DNA of 47,841 nucleotides from Myxococcales bacterium (GCA_029862185.1 JAOTXX010000027.1:1-47841), one strand, 5' to 3'; numbered from the stretch's first letter, positions 38,423-47,019 are shown. Numbers and translations are program-made. Notes: generated from the sequence alone by a model not told the origin.

Positions 38423-38670
38423 TTCTTCTTGACTTGTCGGTAGACCCACAAGAGCGCTACCGAGCCTGCGATCGCGATAGCGAAGCTCCGGACGTTGAAA
38501 CCCGTCACGTCGCCAAAACCCAGCTGCGTGCCGATGAAGCCGCCGACCAACGCGCCTGCGACACCGAGGGCGGTCGTCCGGATGAAGCCGCCACCGTCGT
38601 CGCCCGGCATGACGAACTTGGCGAGAATGCCCGCAAGCAATCCGAACACGATCCACGAGATGATTCCCAT
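38419..38670 (-). CDS. GlsB/YeaQ/YmgE-family small membrane protein
   Basis: 83 residues, ATG at 38670 with a GGAGG seven bases upstream. Three membrane helices and the family pattern IISWIVFGLLAGILAKFVMPG, TTALGVAGALVGGFIGTQLG and AIAGSVALLWVYRQ. It is known as a transglycosylase-associated protein family, but the biochemical role is unclear; members are often stress induced. Stop overlaps that of cstA. Confidence 0.9.
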   Translation of the reverse strand: MGIISWIVFGLLAGILAKFVMPGDDGGGFIRTTALGVAGALVGGFIGTQLGFGDVTGFNVRSFAIAIAGSVALLWVYRQVKKN

Positions 38671-38711
38671 CGAGGCCCTCCTGCGGGGAGAGTGTTGAGC
38701 AAGATCGGGGT

Positions 38712-38728
38712 CAGCGCCAGCGCCAGCG
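38712..38728. repeat. Degenerate CTGGCR hexamer repeat (minus-strand sense)
   Basis: CAGCGCCAGCGCCAGCG, the complement of the runs at 14044 and 16202, in the gap between the DUF420 and GlsB-type genes. Confidence 0.42.
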
Positions 38729-38738
38729 AAGCCCCGTG

Positions 38739-38754
38739 GCCGACACAAGTCGGC
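38739..38754. terminator. Hairpin downstream of the DUF420 gene
   Basis: GCCGAC-ACAA-GTCGGC, six perfect pairs with a four-base loop. An outer CCCGT/ACGGG stem extends it across internal bulges to about 38733-38762. It lies ten bases after the DUF420 stop (38764). There is no U-run on the minus strand, so it is a weak intrinsic terminator or an mRNA-stabilising hairpin. Confidence 0.4.
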
Positions 38755-38763
38755 TTTACGGGA

Positions 38764-39294
38764 TCAGCGAAGCATGAAGTAGATCACGACGCCGGTGACC
38801 GAGACGTAGAGCCAGATGGGCAGGGTCCACCTGGCCAGCCGCTTGTGTGCCGCGAAGCGCTCTCGCGCCGCCAAGAAGAACGTCGTCAGGATCATCGGAA
38901 GCATCACGATCGACAAGAGCACGTGGCTGATCAGGATCGTGAAATACGCGATTCGAATCGTGCCTTCGCCCTGGTATGGCGTATCGCCGTGTGCGTAGTG
39001 ATAGAAGACGTAGCCCACGAGAAAGACGGCGGAGGCGGCAAACGCCGAAACCATGAGCCGCTTGTGAATCTCGCGTCGGCCGTTTCGAATCGCGACGAAC
39101 CCCCCAACGAGCAGGCTGGCCGATGTCGCGTTGAGCGCAGCATTGATGCCCGGCATGAAGCTCAGGTCCGCGTGGACGCCACCGCCTTCTCGAACGAGCA
39201 GGAGCCAGCCGAGAAATCCGACGGCGGAGCTGGAAACGAGGGCGTTGAAGATCCAGAAACTCCGATCGCTTTGGCGAACCATCTTGCGAACCAT
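38764..39294 (-). CDS. DUF420 membrane protein (CtaM/YozB-like)
   Basis: 176 residues with four to five membrane helices (FWIFNALVSSSAVGFLGWLL, GFVAIRNGR, VSAFAASAVFLVGYVFYHYA, YFTILISHVLLSIVMLPMIL, LPIWLYVSVTGVVIYFML). It carries conserved His residues at HKRLMVS, FYHYAHG, ISHVLLS and AHKRLARW, as in DUF420. The Gram-positive members YozB/CtaM are needed for aa3-type terminal oxidase function; no oxidase genes are seen here, so that role is only a family hint. It follows the aminotransferase gene after 15 bases. Confidence 0.84.
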   Translation of the reverse strand: MVRKMVRQSDRSFWIFNALVSSSAVGFLGWLLLVREGGGVHADLSFMPGINAALNATSASLLVGGFVAIRNGRREIHKRLMVSAFAASAVFLVGYVFYHYAHGDTPYQGEGTIRIAYFTILISHVLLSIVMLPMILTTFFLAARERFAAHKRLARWTLPIWLYVSVTGVVIYFMLR

Positions 39295-39309
39295 TTCGCG
39301 AGCCTAGGC

Positions 39310-40503
39310 TCAAGCGCGAAGCTCGGCCAGCGCCTGGTCTACGGCGTCGAGGACGCGGGGGACTTCATCGTGAGCGTTCGGCCAGTGCGGCGCGAAGCGC
39401 ATCAGGCCGTCCGGTGTGTTGACGACGACGCCACGATCGCGAAGGGCTGCGGCGAGCTTGGACAGGCGGACGTCGGCCGGCACCGTCATGCCGAGCAGCG
39501 TGGAGCGAAACGCGGGCGCCGTGGCCCGATGACTTTGAAACCCTCTCCCAACGAGACCCGATTCGAGCGCTTCGAGGTAAGCATCGACGTGTTCGTGGAT
39601 GGCCGGTACGCCCAGCTGGCCGAGCAGCTCCAGCGACGCGCCGAGCGCAGCAAGCCCGATGACGTTGCTGGTGCCAGTTTCGAGCGCCGGTGCGCCTCGC
39701 TTGAGCGGATTGTCGTAGCGCAGCTGCGGCTCGTCGCTGACCAAAAAGGCAACGGGATCCTCATGACCCAGCCAACCTGCAAGCCGCGGTTTCATCGCGG
39801 CTGCGCAGCGTTCGGCCACGTACAAGAAGCCTGTTCCCTCGGCCCCCATCAGGTGCTTGTGGCTGCCTGAGCTGAGGTAGTCGATGCCCCAGGACACGTC
39901 GACCGGAGTTGCCCCGAGCGCTTGAATCGCGTCGACGAAAATCTCCGCGTCGTACTTGTGGCAGAGCGCGGCCATTTCGGCGAGCGGCATCCGAAGCCCC
40001 GTCTTGTATTGCACAGCACTCACCGCGACGAGTCGGACCCCCCGCTGCAAGACCCGTTCGAGCGCAACCAGACCCTCATCGACGGAGCGGTGAAAGTCGT
40101 CGAGCGACGACCACAAAAGCTCCAGGCCAAACTCCTCGGCAGCCTGTTGCCAGGGCGTCACATTGGCCGGGAACTCGCCGTCGAATAGGACGACGCGATC
40201 GCCCCTGCGCCAGGGCAGTCCGAATGCGACGTCGATGACGCCCTGCGTGGTGTTGGCCACGATCGCGACTTCAGTAGGACTTGCCGAGATCAGGGTTGCA
40301 AGATCGTGCCGGACTTGCGCGAGCCGCGGCGCCCAGCGTACGAAGCCCGCCATCCCGCCGCAGGCGTAGTCCTCCGTCACTTCTCGAATGCGTTCGCAGA
40401 CCGGCGCGGAGAGTGGCGAAATCGCCGCGTGGGCGAGATATGCAACCCCTTCGAGCCTGGGAAACAGTGCCCGGTCACCGAGCTGGGGACACTCTCCACC
40501 CAC
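39310..40503 (-). CDS. Class V PLP-dependent aminotransferase
   Basis: 397 residues from a GTG at 40503, which stands five bases after GGAGG. Fold-type I with IVANTTQGVIDVAFGLPWRRGD, VAVSAVQYKTGLRMPL, the Asp of DAIQALGATPVDV and the Schiff-base Lys in SSGSHKHLMGAEGTGFLY. It resembles the cysteine desulfurase / isopenicillin-N-epimerase-like branch; the catalytic Cys loop of SufS is not seen, so desulfurase activity is unlikely. The first codons lie inside a copy of the 65-bp repeat (40486-40550). It follows the acyl-CoA carboxylase genes and may act in the same pathway. Confidence 0.85.
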   Translation of the reverse strand: MGGECPQLGDRALFPRLEGVAYLAHAAISPLSAPVCERIREVTEDYACGGMAGFVRWAPRLAQVRHDLATLISASPTEVAIVANTTQGVIDVAFGLPWRRGDRVVLFDGEFPANVTPWQQAAEEFGLELLWSSLDDFHRSVDEGLVALERVLQRGVRLVAVSAVQYKTGLRMPLAEMAALCHKYDAEIFVDAIQALGATPVDVSWGIDYLSSGSHKHLMGAEGTGFLYVAERCAAAMKPRLAGWLGHEDPVAFLVSDEPQLRYDNPLKRGAPALETGTSNVIGLAALGASLELLGQLGVPAIHEHVDAYLEALESGLVGRGFQSHRATAPAFRSTLLGMTVPADVRLSKLAAALRDRGVVVNTPDGLMRFAPHWPNAHDEVPRVLDAVDQALAELRA

Positions 40504-40550
40504 ACAAGCCTCCGAAATCACTTCAAGTCTCGGCCAAAGATCGCAGCGCC
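40486..40550 (-). repeat. Solo copy of a 65-bp repeat, covering two gene ends
   Basis: Read on the minus strand it begins GGCGCTGCGATCTTT and ends GGGTGGAGAGTGTCCC. It matches the copy at 46446-46510 at 52 of 65 positions without gaps. It encodes the last eight residues of the biotin carrier protein (ALRSLAET), its stop, the ribosome site and GTG start of the aminotransferase. No inverted partner lies next to it. Confidence 0.72.
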
Positions 40551-41113
40551 AAGATGACATCGCCCCGAACCACATCGTCGCCCTCATTTGGTACGACCTT
40601 TTCCACCTGCGCTGACTCCGGCAAGGCGTCACCCTGGTACACCAAGCGGTTAAAAGTCTTCATGACCTCGAGCAGACCAAGCGTTTGGCCGCGCTGCACG
40701 ACGTCACCTGCCGATACGAACGGCGGCTCGGTCGGAGATGGTCGGCTGTAAAAGCGGCCACTCATCGGCGCGGTGAATGCGAGCGCACCGTCCGGATCCC
40801 CCGTCTCGGAAGAGTCTGCGTCGCTCAGGTTTACCATCGACGTCGTCGAGATCGAGAGCAAAGCGTCGTCATACTGAACGGCGACGCGCGCACGGCCGCC
40901 ACCGATACGGTCGGCCACTCGCCCCTCGACACCCGCCGGAACGAGAAGCTCGCGCCGCACGCCAAGCACTTCGATCATCCCAATCGATTGCCCAGAAGCA
41001 ACGACGTCGCCCTCAGTAACCCTGGGCATGAATACCCCAACGCTAGGCGACAAGAGCTCACTACCGTCGCGGTCCATCGCGCGGACGCGCAGAACGTAAA
41101 CCCCCTCGTTCAT
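40523..41113 (-). CDS. Biotin carboxyl carrier protein with a second, degenerate biotinyl-like domain
   Basis: 196 residues, ATG at 41113 with GGAGG eight bases upstream. The C-terminal domain (about 108-190) has the biotinylation motif LEVMKTFN with Lys152 and carries the carboxyl group between the biotin carboxylase and carboxyltransferase. The N-terminal part (about 20-90) looks like a copy of the same fold ([33 protein letters not shown]) with Gly51 where the biotin Lys should be. The start overlaps the carboxyltransferase stop (ATGA). The last residues are encoded by the 65-bp repeat. Confidence 0.88.
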   Translation of the reverse strand: MNEGVYVLRVRAMDRDGSELLSPSVGVFMPRVTEGDVVASGQSIGMIEVLGVRRELLVPAGVEGRVADRIGGGRARVAVQYDDALLSISTTSMVNLSDADSSETGDPDGALAFTAPMSGRFYSRPSPTEPPFVSAGDVVQRGQTLGLLEVMKTFNRLVYQGDALPESAQVEKVVPNEGDDVVRGDVILALRSLAET

Positions 41114-42840
41114 GCAGGTCCTCCGTTCATCAAGACGTCGAGGTCGTGCAGGCTCCAAATTCGTGGGTTCTTGACTCGGCGGTAGCCGACTCCCTGATAA
41201 CTCATCTCCACCAAAACCTTCAGCCAATCGCGAAGCTCGTCCAGACGCACAATCTCATCGGTGTCCATTTGTCTGGCGGCCACATAGGGATCCATGTCCG
41301 CTTCGATTCGCGCTTCGACCTCGGCCATGCGCTTTTCGATCCTTTCGCGGTCCTCTGGGTCGGTCGTGACGATCTCGAAGTCGTCGTCGAGCTTGCTGTT
41401 GTACGAAGCGATCGCGAGCGTGCGACCCTCCATGACACTGAGTCGAGAGATGGGGGTCGAAAGCTGCACGACGGGATCGTAGGGAAGCCCCGCCATCGCA
41501 TAGTAGCCAGCCCCGGATGCTTTCCGTAGCAGCACCGTGAACATCGGCGTCTCGTTGGTGCTGTTGGTGTAGATGAGATTAGAGCCGTAGGCGAGAAGCC
41601 CGTGGCGCTCGGCCTCGGCGCCGATGTCGAAGCCGCTGATGTCCTGAAGCCATATCAGCGGAATGCCATCGCTGTTGCACGCCCTGCTGAACGCGCTGAT
41701 CTTGGCGATCCCTTGCCGATAGAGAATGCCTGCGGGGCGCTGCTCGTCGCTCGCCTCAGGGTCGTCGATCAATCCCTGCCGGTTGAGGACGAACCCCGCG
41801 TACAAACCGCCGACGCGAGCGACGCCGCAGATCATCTCCCGGCCCACCGACGGCAACACCTCCCAAAAGAGGCTTTGATCGCAAAGGCGTGCGAGGATTT
41901 CGGTTGCGTCGTAGGCCTGACGGTGGTCGACCGGAACCAAGCCAGGAAGCTCTGCCGGTGAGTAGGCGGGCTCCATCGATCCCACGCCGCCTCGATAGAA
42001 TGCCGCGCCCGAGCTTGGGAGCCGTGCAACTTCCCGGCGCAGACAGTCGATCAGAGTGACGTCGTCCGGAACGCGTTCGTCGGCGCAGCCGGATTGGTGC
42101 ACGTGCACCTCGGGACCGCCGATGTCTAGCGAGGTGATGTGTTGGCTCTTTGCGCCCTTGATCAGAGCGGCGCCGGCGATGACCATGTAAGCTTGCTCGG
42201 TCATGTACACGCGATCGCTGATGATCGGCATGTACCCCCCGCCGGCGATGCAGTCTCCGAACACGCCCGCAATCTGCGGTACGCCTTCAGCCGAAAGAAG
42301 GCTATTCATTTTGAAGATGTGGCCGGCCCCCGTTGCGCCTGCGAAGCTCCGACGCTGCTCCGGCAAGTACAGCCCGCTGCAATCGACGAGGTAGAGCGCC
42401 GGCAAACGAAGACGACGAGCCATCTCTTGAGCGCGTTGGATCTTTTCCGGGGTCTTTGGCCACCATGCGCCGGACGCCACCGTATTGTCGTTGGCGATGA
42501 CGACGCACCAACGGCCCTCGACCCGAATAAATGCCGTGATGACGCCGGCCGCGGGGGAGCGGAGTCCGTCGAAGTCGACGCCGTAGTTGACGAACGTGCC
42601 GACCTCGAACATCGCCGAGCCGCTGTCCTTCAATCGTTCGAGCCGCTCGCGCGTGGTGAGCTTGTCCTTTTCGTGAACCCGAGCGACGTACTTGTCCCCC
42701 CAGCCCGCCTGGACCTCGGCGCGACGCTCATCGAGACGCGACTGCAGTGGCTCATGACCGGCCTGTTCGCGCTCGTAGGACGCCTTATCAACGATCGCCT
42801 CACGCGCCTTGCCAATTGGAACTACCGGAACCCGTGCCAT
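41110..42840 (-). CDS. Acyl-CoA carboxylase carboxyltransferase subunit (PccB/MccB type)
   Basis: 576 residues of fused beta/alpha carboxyltransferase halves. It moves CO2 from biotin to an acyl-CoA. N-terminal crotonase-fold half: [57 protein letters not shown]-terminal half: [54 protein letters not shown]. The acyl-CoA (propionyl, methylcrotonyl or another) cannot be fixed by eye; the 576-residue length and [16 protein letters not shown] are compatible with a branched substrate. TGATG overlap with the biotin carboxylase, ATGA overlap with the carrier. Confidence 0.92.
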   Translation of the reverse strand: MARVPVVPIGKAREAIVDKASYEREQAGHEPLQSRLDERRAEVQAGWGDKYVARVHEKDKLTTRERLERLKDSGSAMFEVGTFVNYGVDFDGLRSPAAGVITAFIRVEGRWCVVIANDNTVASGAWWPKTPEKIQRAQEMARRLRLPALYLVDCSGLYLPEQRRSFAGATGAGHIFKMNSLLSAEGVPQIAGVFGDCIAGGGYMPIISDRVYMTEQAYMVIAGAALIKGAKSQHITSLDIGGPEVHVHQSGCADERVPDDVTLIDCLRREVARLPSSGAAFYRGGVGSMEPAYSPAELPGLVPVDHRQAYDATEILARLCDQSLFWEVLPSVGREMICGVARVGGLYAGFVLNRQGLIDDPEASDEQRPAGILYRQGIAKISAFSRACNSDGIPLIWLQDISGFDIGAEAERHGLLAYGSNLIYTNSTNETPMFTVLLRKASGAGYYAMAGLPYDPVVQLSTPISRLSVMEGRTLAIASYNSKLDDDFEIVTTDPEDRERIEKRMAEVEARIEADMDPYVAARQMDTDEIVRLDELRDWLKVLVEMSYQGVGYRRVKNPRIWSLHDLDVLMNGGPA

Positions 42841-44189
42841 CAGCTCTCCCAACCTGGCACGGCGCTCGTGTCGTACCGATTCTCCCGGAACTCTTTCGAG
42901 CTCAGGACCGCGAGATGCATTGGGGTCGTGGTGGAGATCCCGTCGCAGCGAAGGCTCTGCAGCGCTTCGGTAAGACGATCGCACGCGGCATCTCGGTCTT
43001 GACCCCATGCGATCACCTTGCAAATCAAACTATCGTAGTGGGGTGGAACCTCGTAGCCAGACTCGACATGGGTATCGACTCGTACATGCTCATCCCCGCA
43101 GAGCGCGACCTCCCATCGGTCGATGACGCCGGGGCTCGGAGCAAATCCGCTCTCGGGGTCCTCCGCGTTGATTCGGCACTCGATTGCATGACCGCGGAGA
43201 CGGATGTCTTCCTGCGAGAACCAGAGCGGCTCGCCCGTCGCGATACGAATCTGCGCCTCGACGAGATCGATGTCCGTTCGCATCTCCGAGACCGGATGCT
43301 CCACTTGAAGGCGCGCGTTCATCTCCATGAAACGAAGCTCACCGCCCTCATCGAGAAGAAACTCCATCGTGCCTGCGCCGACGTACCCGATCGCAGAGGT
43401 GGCGCGCACGGCGGCAGCAAGCGTCTGCTCGCGCTCGGCGTCATTCAAGACCGTGGCCGGCGACTCTTCGATGAGCTTCTGGTGGTTCCGTTGCACCGAG
43501 CAGTCCCGCTCCCCCATGTGCACGACCTTTCCGTACTTGTCGGCAAGCAGTTGGATCTCGATGTGGCGCCCACCTTCGATTAGCTTTTCGAGATAGAGCC
43601 GGCCATCGGCGAAGCACGCGAGCGACTCGGACTGCGCCGAATCATAAGCCGCTTTCATTTCGCTCGCTTTGCGGACGATGCGCATGCCTCGACCGCCACC
43701 GCCGCTCTCGGCCTTCAGCAAGACGGGGAATCCGATGGCATTCGCAACCTCGCGAGCCTGCTCGACGCCGTGCACCACGCCGTCGCTTCCGGGAATCAAT
43801 TTCAACCCCGCAGCCGCCATAGAAGCCTTGGCGGGGGTCTTGCGACCGAGCTTTTGCATCACTGCGGGCGGCGGACCGATGAAGGTCACGCCGTGTGCTT
43901 CGCACAGGGACGCGAACAGTGGATCCTCGGCGAGAAATCCCCAGCCTGGGTGAAGTGCGCTGCACCGGGTCTGAACGGCAGCTTGGACGATGCGCTCCCT
44001 AGCGAGGTAGCTCTCGCTCGACCTCGCCGGTCCGAGTAGAACGGACTCGCAGCCGCGCAGGTACGGTGCGTCGCGGTCGGCCTCGGAGACGCCAAAGACC
44101 GGTGTGATGGCAAGCCGGTCGCAAGTCCGTGCAATGCGAGCGGCAACCTCGCCTCGGTTCGCGATGAAAAGTCGCCTAAATCGCTTCAC
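42840..44189 (-). CDS. accC: Biotin carboxylase subunit of acyl-CoA carboxylase
   Basis: 449 residues from the GTG at 44189 (AAGGTG seven bases upstream; a GTG at 44207 is possible). ATP-grasp enzyme that carboxylates biotin: [49 protein letters not shown], the ATP and bicarbonate residues in [16 protein letters not shown], and [13 protein letters not shown]. It ends after the BC domain with no biotinyl domain, which is supplied by the separate carrier. First gene of the carboxylase operon, and the downstream genes are translationally coupled. Confidence 0.94.
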   Translation of the reverse strand: MKRFRRLFIANRGEVAARIARTCDRLAITPVFGVSEADRDAPYLRGCESVLLGPARSSESYLARERIVQAAVQTRCSALHPGWGFLAEDPLFASLCEAHGVTFIGPPPAVMQKLGRKTPAKASMAAAGLKLIPGSDGVVHGVEQAREVANAIGFPVLLKAESGGGGRGMRIVRKASEMKAAYDSAQSESLACFADGRLYLEKLIEGGRHIEIQLLADKYGKVVHMGERDCSVQRNHQKLIEESPATVLNDAEREQTLAAAVRATSAIGYVGAGTMEFLLDEGGELRFMEMNARLQVEHPVSEMRTDIDLVEAQIRIATGEPLWFSQEDIRLRGHAIECRINAEDPESGFAPSPGVIDRWEVALCGDEHVRVDTHVESGYEVPPHYDSLICKVIAWGQDRDAACDRLTEALQSLRCDGISTTTPMHLAVLSSKEFRENRYDTSAVPGWES

Positions 44190-44271
44190 GGGCGCGCACC
44201 TTAACACCCGGCCCGCGTTCTGAACAGCGGAGGGGGCATCGCGGCACGGTTCGTGTCAAAATGATGGAGCC

Positions 44272-45123
44272 ATGTGTCGGTTATTCGGGTTTCGCAGCGT
44301 GATTCAGAGCCAGGTGCACCGTTCATTGATGGACGCCGACAACGCGCTCGGCGCTCAGAGCAACGATCACCGCGACGGTTGGGGCGTGGCATTCTACGTC
44401 GACGGCTCCCCTCACATCACCCGGAGCCCGGCAACGGCCCTCGACGACGCCCTTTTCCATCGCGTGAGCGGCATCGTCGCCTCCGAAACCGTGCTGGCGC
44501 ACGTGCGGCGCGCGACCAATGGCGAGCTCTCCGTGCTGAACTGCCACCCGTTTCAGTACGGCAAGTGGATCCTCGCGCACAACGGTGACATTCAAGATTT
44601 TGCCAAGCACCGGCCGGAGCTCATCGAGCGCATCGCACCCATGCTCCGGCGATACATCCTCGGCGATACCGACAGTGAGGTTTTGTTCTTCTTGTTTCTG
44701 ACTCATCTCTCGCAGCACGGTCCGCTGCACGGTCGCATTGGAGTCGAAGAGACTTCGATGGCGCTTCAATCGACGCTCGAGCACGTGCGCTCGATTTGCG
44801 ACATCGATCCCAAAAAGGAGCCATCATTGCTAACCGTGATCGTGACAGACGGAACGACCATGGTCGCGGCTGAAGGTGGTAAGGAGCTCTACTGGTCGAC
44901 CTACAAGACGCGCTGCGCCGATCGCGACACTTGCCCCAGCCTTTCGTCCGAGTGCGAAGCGCCATCCGAGAGCGGCTACGTGAACCACCTCATCTTCTCG
45001 AGCGAAACGATCATGGGTGAAAACATCTGGCTGCCATTGGAGCCCGGGGAGCTGATTGGCGTCGACTGGCGCATGAAGCTCCTTCGAACCAACGGGCAGC
45101 GTCGTCTTGCCGTAGTGAACTGA
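44272..45123 (+). CDS. Class II glutamine amidotransferase (EgtC/YafJ-like)
   Basis: 283 residues. MCRLFGFRS puts the Ntn nucleophile Cys at position 2, exposed after Met removal. NDHRDGWGVAFY, LAHVRRATNGELSVLNCHPF, LAHNGDI and LGDTDSEVLFF are the remaining glutaminase signatures. There is no synthase domain, so it either hydrolyses gamma-glutamyl compounds like EgtC or serves an unknown partner. No ergothioneine genes are nearby. GGAG lies just upstream of the ATG at very short spacing. Followed after 43 bp by the dihydrouridine synthase gene. Confidence 0.87.
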   Translation: MCRLFGFRSVIQSQVHRSLMDADNALGAQSNDHRDGWGVAFYVDGSPHITRSPATALDDALFHRVSGIVASETVLAHVRRATNGELSVLNCHPFQYGKWILAHNGDIQDFAKHRPELIERIAPMLRRYILGDTDSEVLFFLFLTHLSQHGPLHGRIGVEETSMALQSTLEHVRSICDIDPKKEPSLLTVIVTDGTTMVAAEGGKELYWSTYKTRCADRDTCPSLSSECEAPSESGYVNHLIFSSETIMGENIWLPLEPGELIGVDWRMKLLRTNGQRRLAVVN

Positions 45124-45166
45124 CAGCAGAACGGAGACCGTCCCCCTCCGAAGGACCAATGCCGCC

Positions 45167-46345
45167 ATGGAGAAGGTGTACAAGAGCGAGCTGAATCGCG
45201 ATGTGCCATTGGGGCGTCAGCGCGAGTTTGCAGCCATCGATATCGGCCCGCTATCGGTATGGCCTCCGGTCGTCCTGGCCCCCATGGCGGGCGTGACGAA
45301 CTGGCCGTTCCGCATGATCTGCCGGCGGTTTGGTGCGGGGTTGTATGTCAGCGAAATGGTGACCGCCCGGCCTTTGGTCGAAGGCCGGGCCAAGACGCTG
45401 ATGCTCGCCGAATTCGGTGAAAATGAATCGCCGAGAAGCCTTCAGCTGTATGGAGTCGACCCGCACTACGTGGGCGAAGCGGTCAAATGGCTCGTGGGTG
45501 AAGGGCGCGTGGACCACATCGACATGAACTTCGGTTGCCCCGTCCCGAAGGTCACCCGAAGGGGAGGTGGCTCTGCGATTCCTGCGAAGCCGCGGCTGCT
45601 AGCAAAGATCGTCCAAGCTGCGGTGCAGAACGCCGGCGAGATCCCCATCACGATCAAGTTTCGCATAGGCATTGACGAGACTCTGGTCACCTATGAGGAT
45701 GCAGGCCGTATCGCGGAACAAGAAGGTTGTGCAGCCGTCGCCCTGCACGCTCGCACGGCTGCGCAGCTCTACGACGGCGAAGCACAGTGGGACGCAATCG
45801 CACGGTTGAAGAAGCACGTCCGCACGATTCCGGTGCTCGGCAACGGGGACATCTGGGAAGCCCACGACGCGCTCCGCATGATGCGCAACACCGGCTGCGA
45901 CGGCGTGGTGATCGGCCGAGGATGTCTCGGTCGGCCCTGGCTGTTCCGGGATCTGGCGGACGTGTTTGAAGGGCGTGAACCGCAGAACCCGCCCACCTTT
46001 GGCGAAGTCGCCGAGATTGCGATCGAACACGCTACGCTCTTGAGTGAGTGGGCGGGGGAAGCCCCGGCGATGCGCATGTTCCGGCGGCACAGCAGCTGGT
46101 ACACGAAGGGATTTCGAGGCAGCGCCAAGCTCCGGGCGCGCTTGATGCGCGTCACCACCCTCAGCGAGCTCAGCGCGGTCCTCCGTGCGGGCGACCGAGC
46201 GGAACCCTTCCCCCCAGACGCCATGCGAGTCCCCCGCGGCAAGACCGCCGGTCGCCAAAAAGTCTCCCTTCCGGAAGGCTTTCTGCAAAACCGCCTCACC
46301 GACGAGACCTCACCCGCCTACGTAAACCCCGGCAGCGGCGGCTAA
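45167..46345 (+). CDS. dus: tRNA-dihydrouridine synthase
   Basis: Reduces uridines in the tRNA D-loop with FMN and NADPH. 392 residues: VLAPMAGVTNWPFRMICRRFGAG at the start of the barrel, RSLQLYGVDP, catalytic Cys in HIDMNFGCPVPKVTRRGGGSA, ALHARTAAQLYDG, VLGNGDIW and IGRGCLGRPWLFRDL. DusB-like by overall pattern, with a longer N-terminus and a C-terminal tail rich in Lys/Pro. The 3' end lies three bases before the inverted repeat element. Confidence 0.92.
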   Translation: MEKVYKSELNRDVPLGRQREFAAIDIGPLSVWPPVVLAPMAGVTNWPFRMICRRFGAGLYVSEMVTARPLVEGRAKTLMLAEFGENESPRSLQLYGVDPHYVGEAVKWLVGEGRVDHIDMNFGCPVPKVTRRGGGSAIPAKPRLLAKIVQAAVQNAGEIPITIKFRIGIDETLVTYEDAGRIAEQEGCAAVALHARTAAQLYDGEAQWDAIARLKKHVRTIPVLGNGDIWEAHDALRMMRNTGCDGVVIGRGCLGRPWLFRDLADVFEGREPQNPPTFGEVAEIAIEHATLLSEWAGEAPAMRMFRRHSSWYTKGFRGSAKLRARLMRVTTLSELSAVLRAGDRAEPFPPDAMRVPRGKTAGRQKVSLPEGFLQNRLTDETSPAYVNPGSGG

Positions 46346-46348
46346 ACG

Positions 46349-46413
46349 GGGACACTCTCCACCCCTCTATCTCGCCGAAACCACAGAGGTTCTGGCGTCA
46401 AGATCGCAGCGTC
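46349..46413 (-). repeat. 65-bp repeat, left arm
   Basis: Minus-strand copy. It matches the right arm at 47 of 65 positions without gaps. The ends are best conserved (CGCTGCGATCTT and GGGTGGAGAGTGTCCC). Confidence 0.65.
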
Positions 46414-46445
46414 GCATCCTTCCGATGGGTTGGATCCAGAGAATA

Positions 46446-46510
46446 GGCGCTGCGATCTTTCGCTGAGAAAGGCCGTGATTTCGGGGGGTTGAAGGGGTAG
46501 AGAGTGTCCC
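46446..46510 (+). repeat. 65-bp repeat, right arm, abutting a start codon
   Basis: Begins GGCGCTGCGATCTTT and ends GGGTAGAGAGTGTCCC. The ATG of the OsmC-like gene is the very next base, so the repeat is the 5' flank of that gene. Confidence 0.7.
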
Positions 46511-46966
46511 ATGTCAATGTCAGAGCACAGGGCAGGGATTCGTTGGAATCGCCAGGGGACCGCGTTTACGCACAAGGAGTACACGCGCGACCACGTTTGG
46601 AAGTTCGACGGGGGAAGCGAGATTGGAGCCTCGGCGGCGCCTCAATACCTTGGGAACCCAGCGCTCGTCGACCCAGAGCGAGCGTTCGTCGCCGCCCTAT
46701 CGAGTTGCCACATGCTGACGTTTCTCGCGCTGGCGGCACGCGATGGTTTCGTCATCGACGAATACACGGATGACGCGGTCGGCATCATGGAACGGAACGC
46801 AGAGAAGCGAATGGCAATCACGCGTGTCGTCCTCCATCCAAACATCGCCTGGGGAAGCGAACCGCCCAACCAGGAGCAGCTCGATGCGCTTCACGCGAAT
46901 GCCCACAAGCACTGCTTCATTGCAAACTCGGTGACCACGGTGGTCGAAATCGCGCCGCCCGCCTGA
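46511..46966 (+). CDS. OsmC/Ohr-like thiol peroxidase family protein
   Basis: 151 residues (ATG 46511; a second ATG at 46517). Reduces organic hydroperoxides using two cysteines: Cys in FVAALSSCHMLTFLALAA and Cys in HKHCFIANSV, both present at the usual spacing. The N-terminal strand block (HVWKFDGGSEIGASAAPQYL) and VDPERAF carry the conserved Arg. No OhrR-type regulator is nearby. The upstream sequence is entirely the 65-bp repeat arm, so its promoter or ribosome site (GGGTAGAGAG) may come from the element. Confidence 0.88.
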   Translation: MSMSEHRAGIRWNRQGTAFTHKEYTRDHVWKFDGGSEIGASAAPQYLGNPALVDPERAFVAALSSCHMLTFLALAARDGFVIDEYTDDAVGIMERNAEKRMAITRVVLHPNIAWGSEPPNQEQLDALHANAHKHCFIANSVTTVVEIAPPA

Positions 46967-46995
46967 CGATGATGGTGAGACCGTCAGGCAGGCGG
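46955..46995. terminator. Long hairpin between convergent genes
   Basis: CCGCC-C-GCCTGACG, 13-base loop, CGTCAGGC-A-GGCGG: thirteen pairs with one mismatch, overlapping the end of the OsmC-like gene. No U-run on either strand. It sits between two converging genes and may end transcription in both directions. Confidence 0.45.
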
Positions 46996-47019
46996 TTCGA
47001 AGTACGATACGTCAAGTCT

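Larger units (their letters stand above)
46349..46510. mobile_element. Palindromic MITE/REPIN-like element made of two inverted 65-bp repeats
   Basis: 162 bp filling almost the whole gap between dus and the OsmC-like gene. Arms 46349-46413 and 46446-46510 are inverted copies of one 65-bp unit, separated by 32 bp. The outer ends are GGGACACTCTCCACCCCT and the complement of AGGGGTAGAGAGTGTCCC. Inner blocks AAGATCGCAGCG and CGCTGCGATCTT pair exactly. It has no coding capacity and would need a transposase in trans. Resemblance to REP/REPIN pairs mobilised by RAYT transposases is inference. Confidence 0.65.

Noticed and set aside
38685-38725. GGGGAGAGTGTTG with a downstream AGATCG as a fourth copy of the 65-bp repeat
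   Set aside because: Only short stretches match, the order and spacing of the conserved blocks are wrong, and no TGTCCC end is present.
38137-39870. Plus-strand frame of 577 residues over the DUF420 and aminotransferase genes
   Set aside because: A shadow of high-GC codon bias; it crosses the ends of four real genes and shows no domain.
44254-44259. Perfect minus-strand TTGACA as -35 of the biotin carboxylase operon
   Set aside because: No -10-like hexamer occurs 16-18 bp downstream; the expected site is GC-rich.
46967-47019. GGTTCGA as the T-arm of a tRNA gene
   Set aside because: No acceptor, D or anticodon arms can be folded around it.
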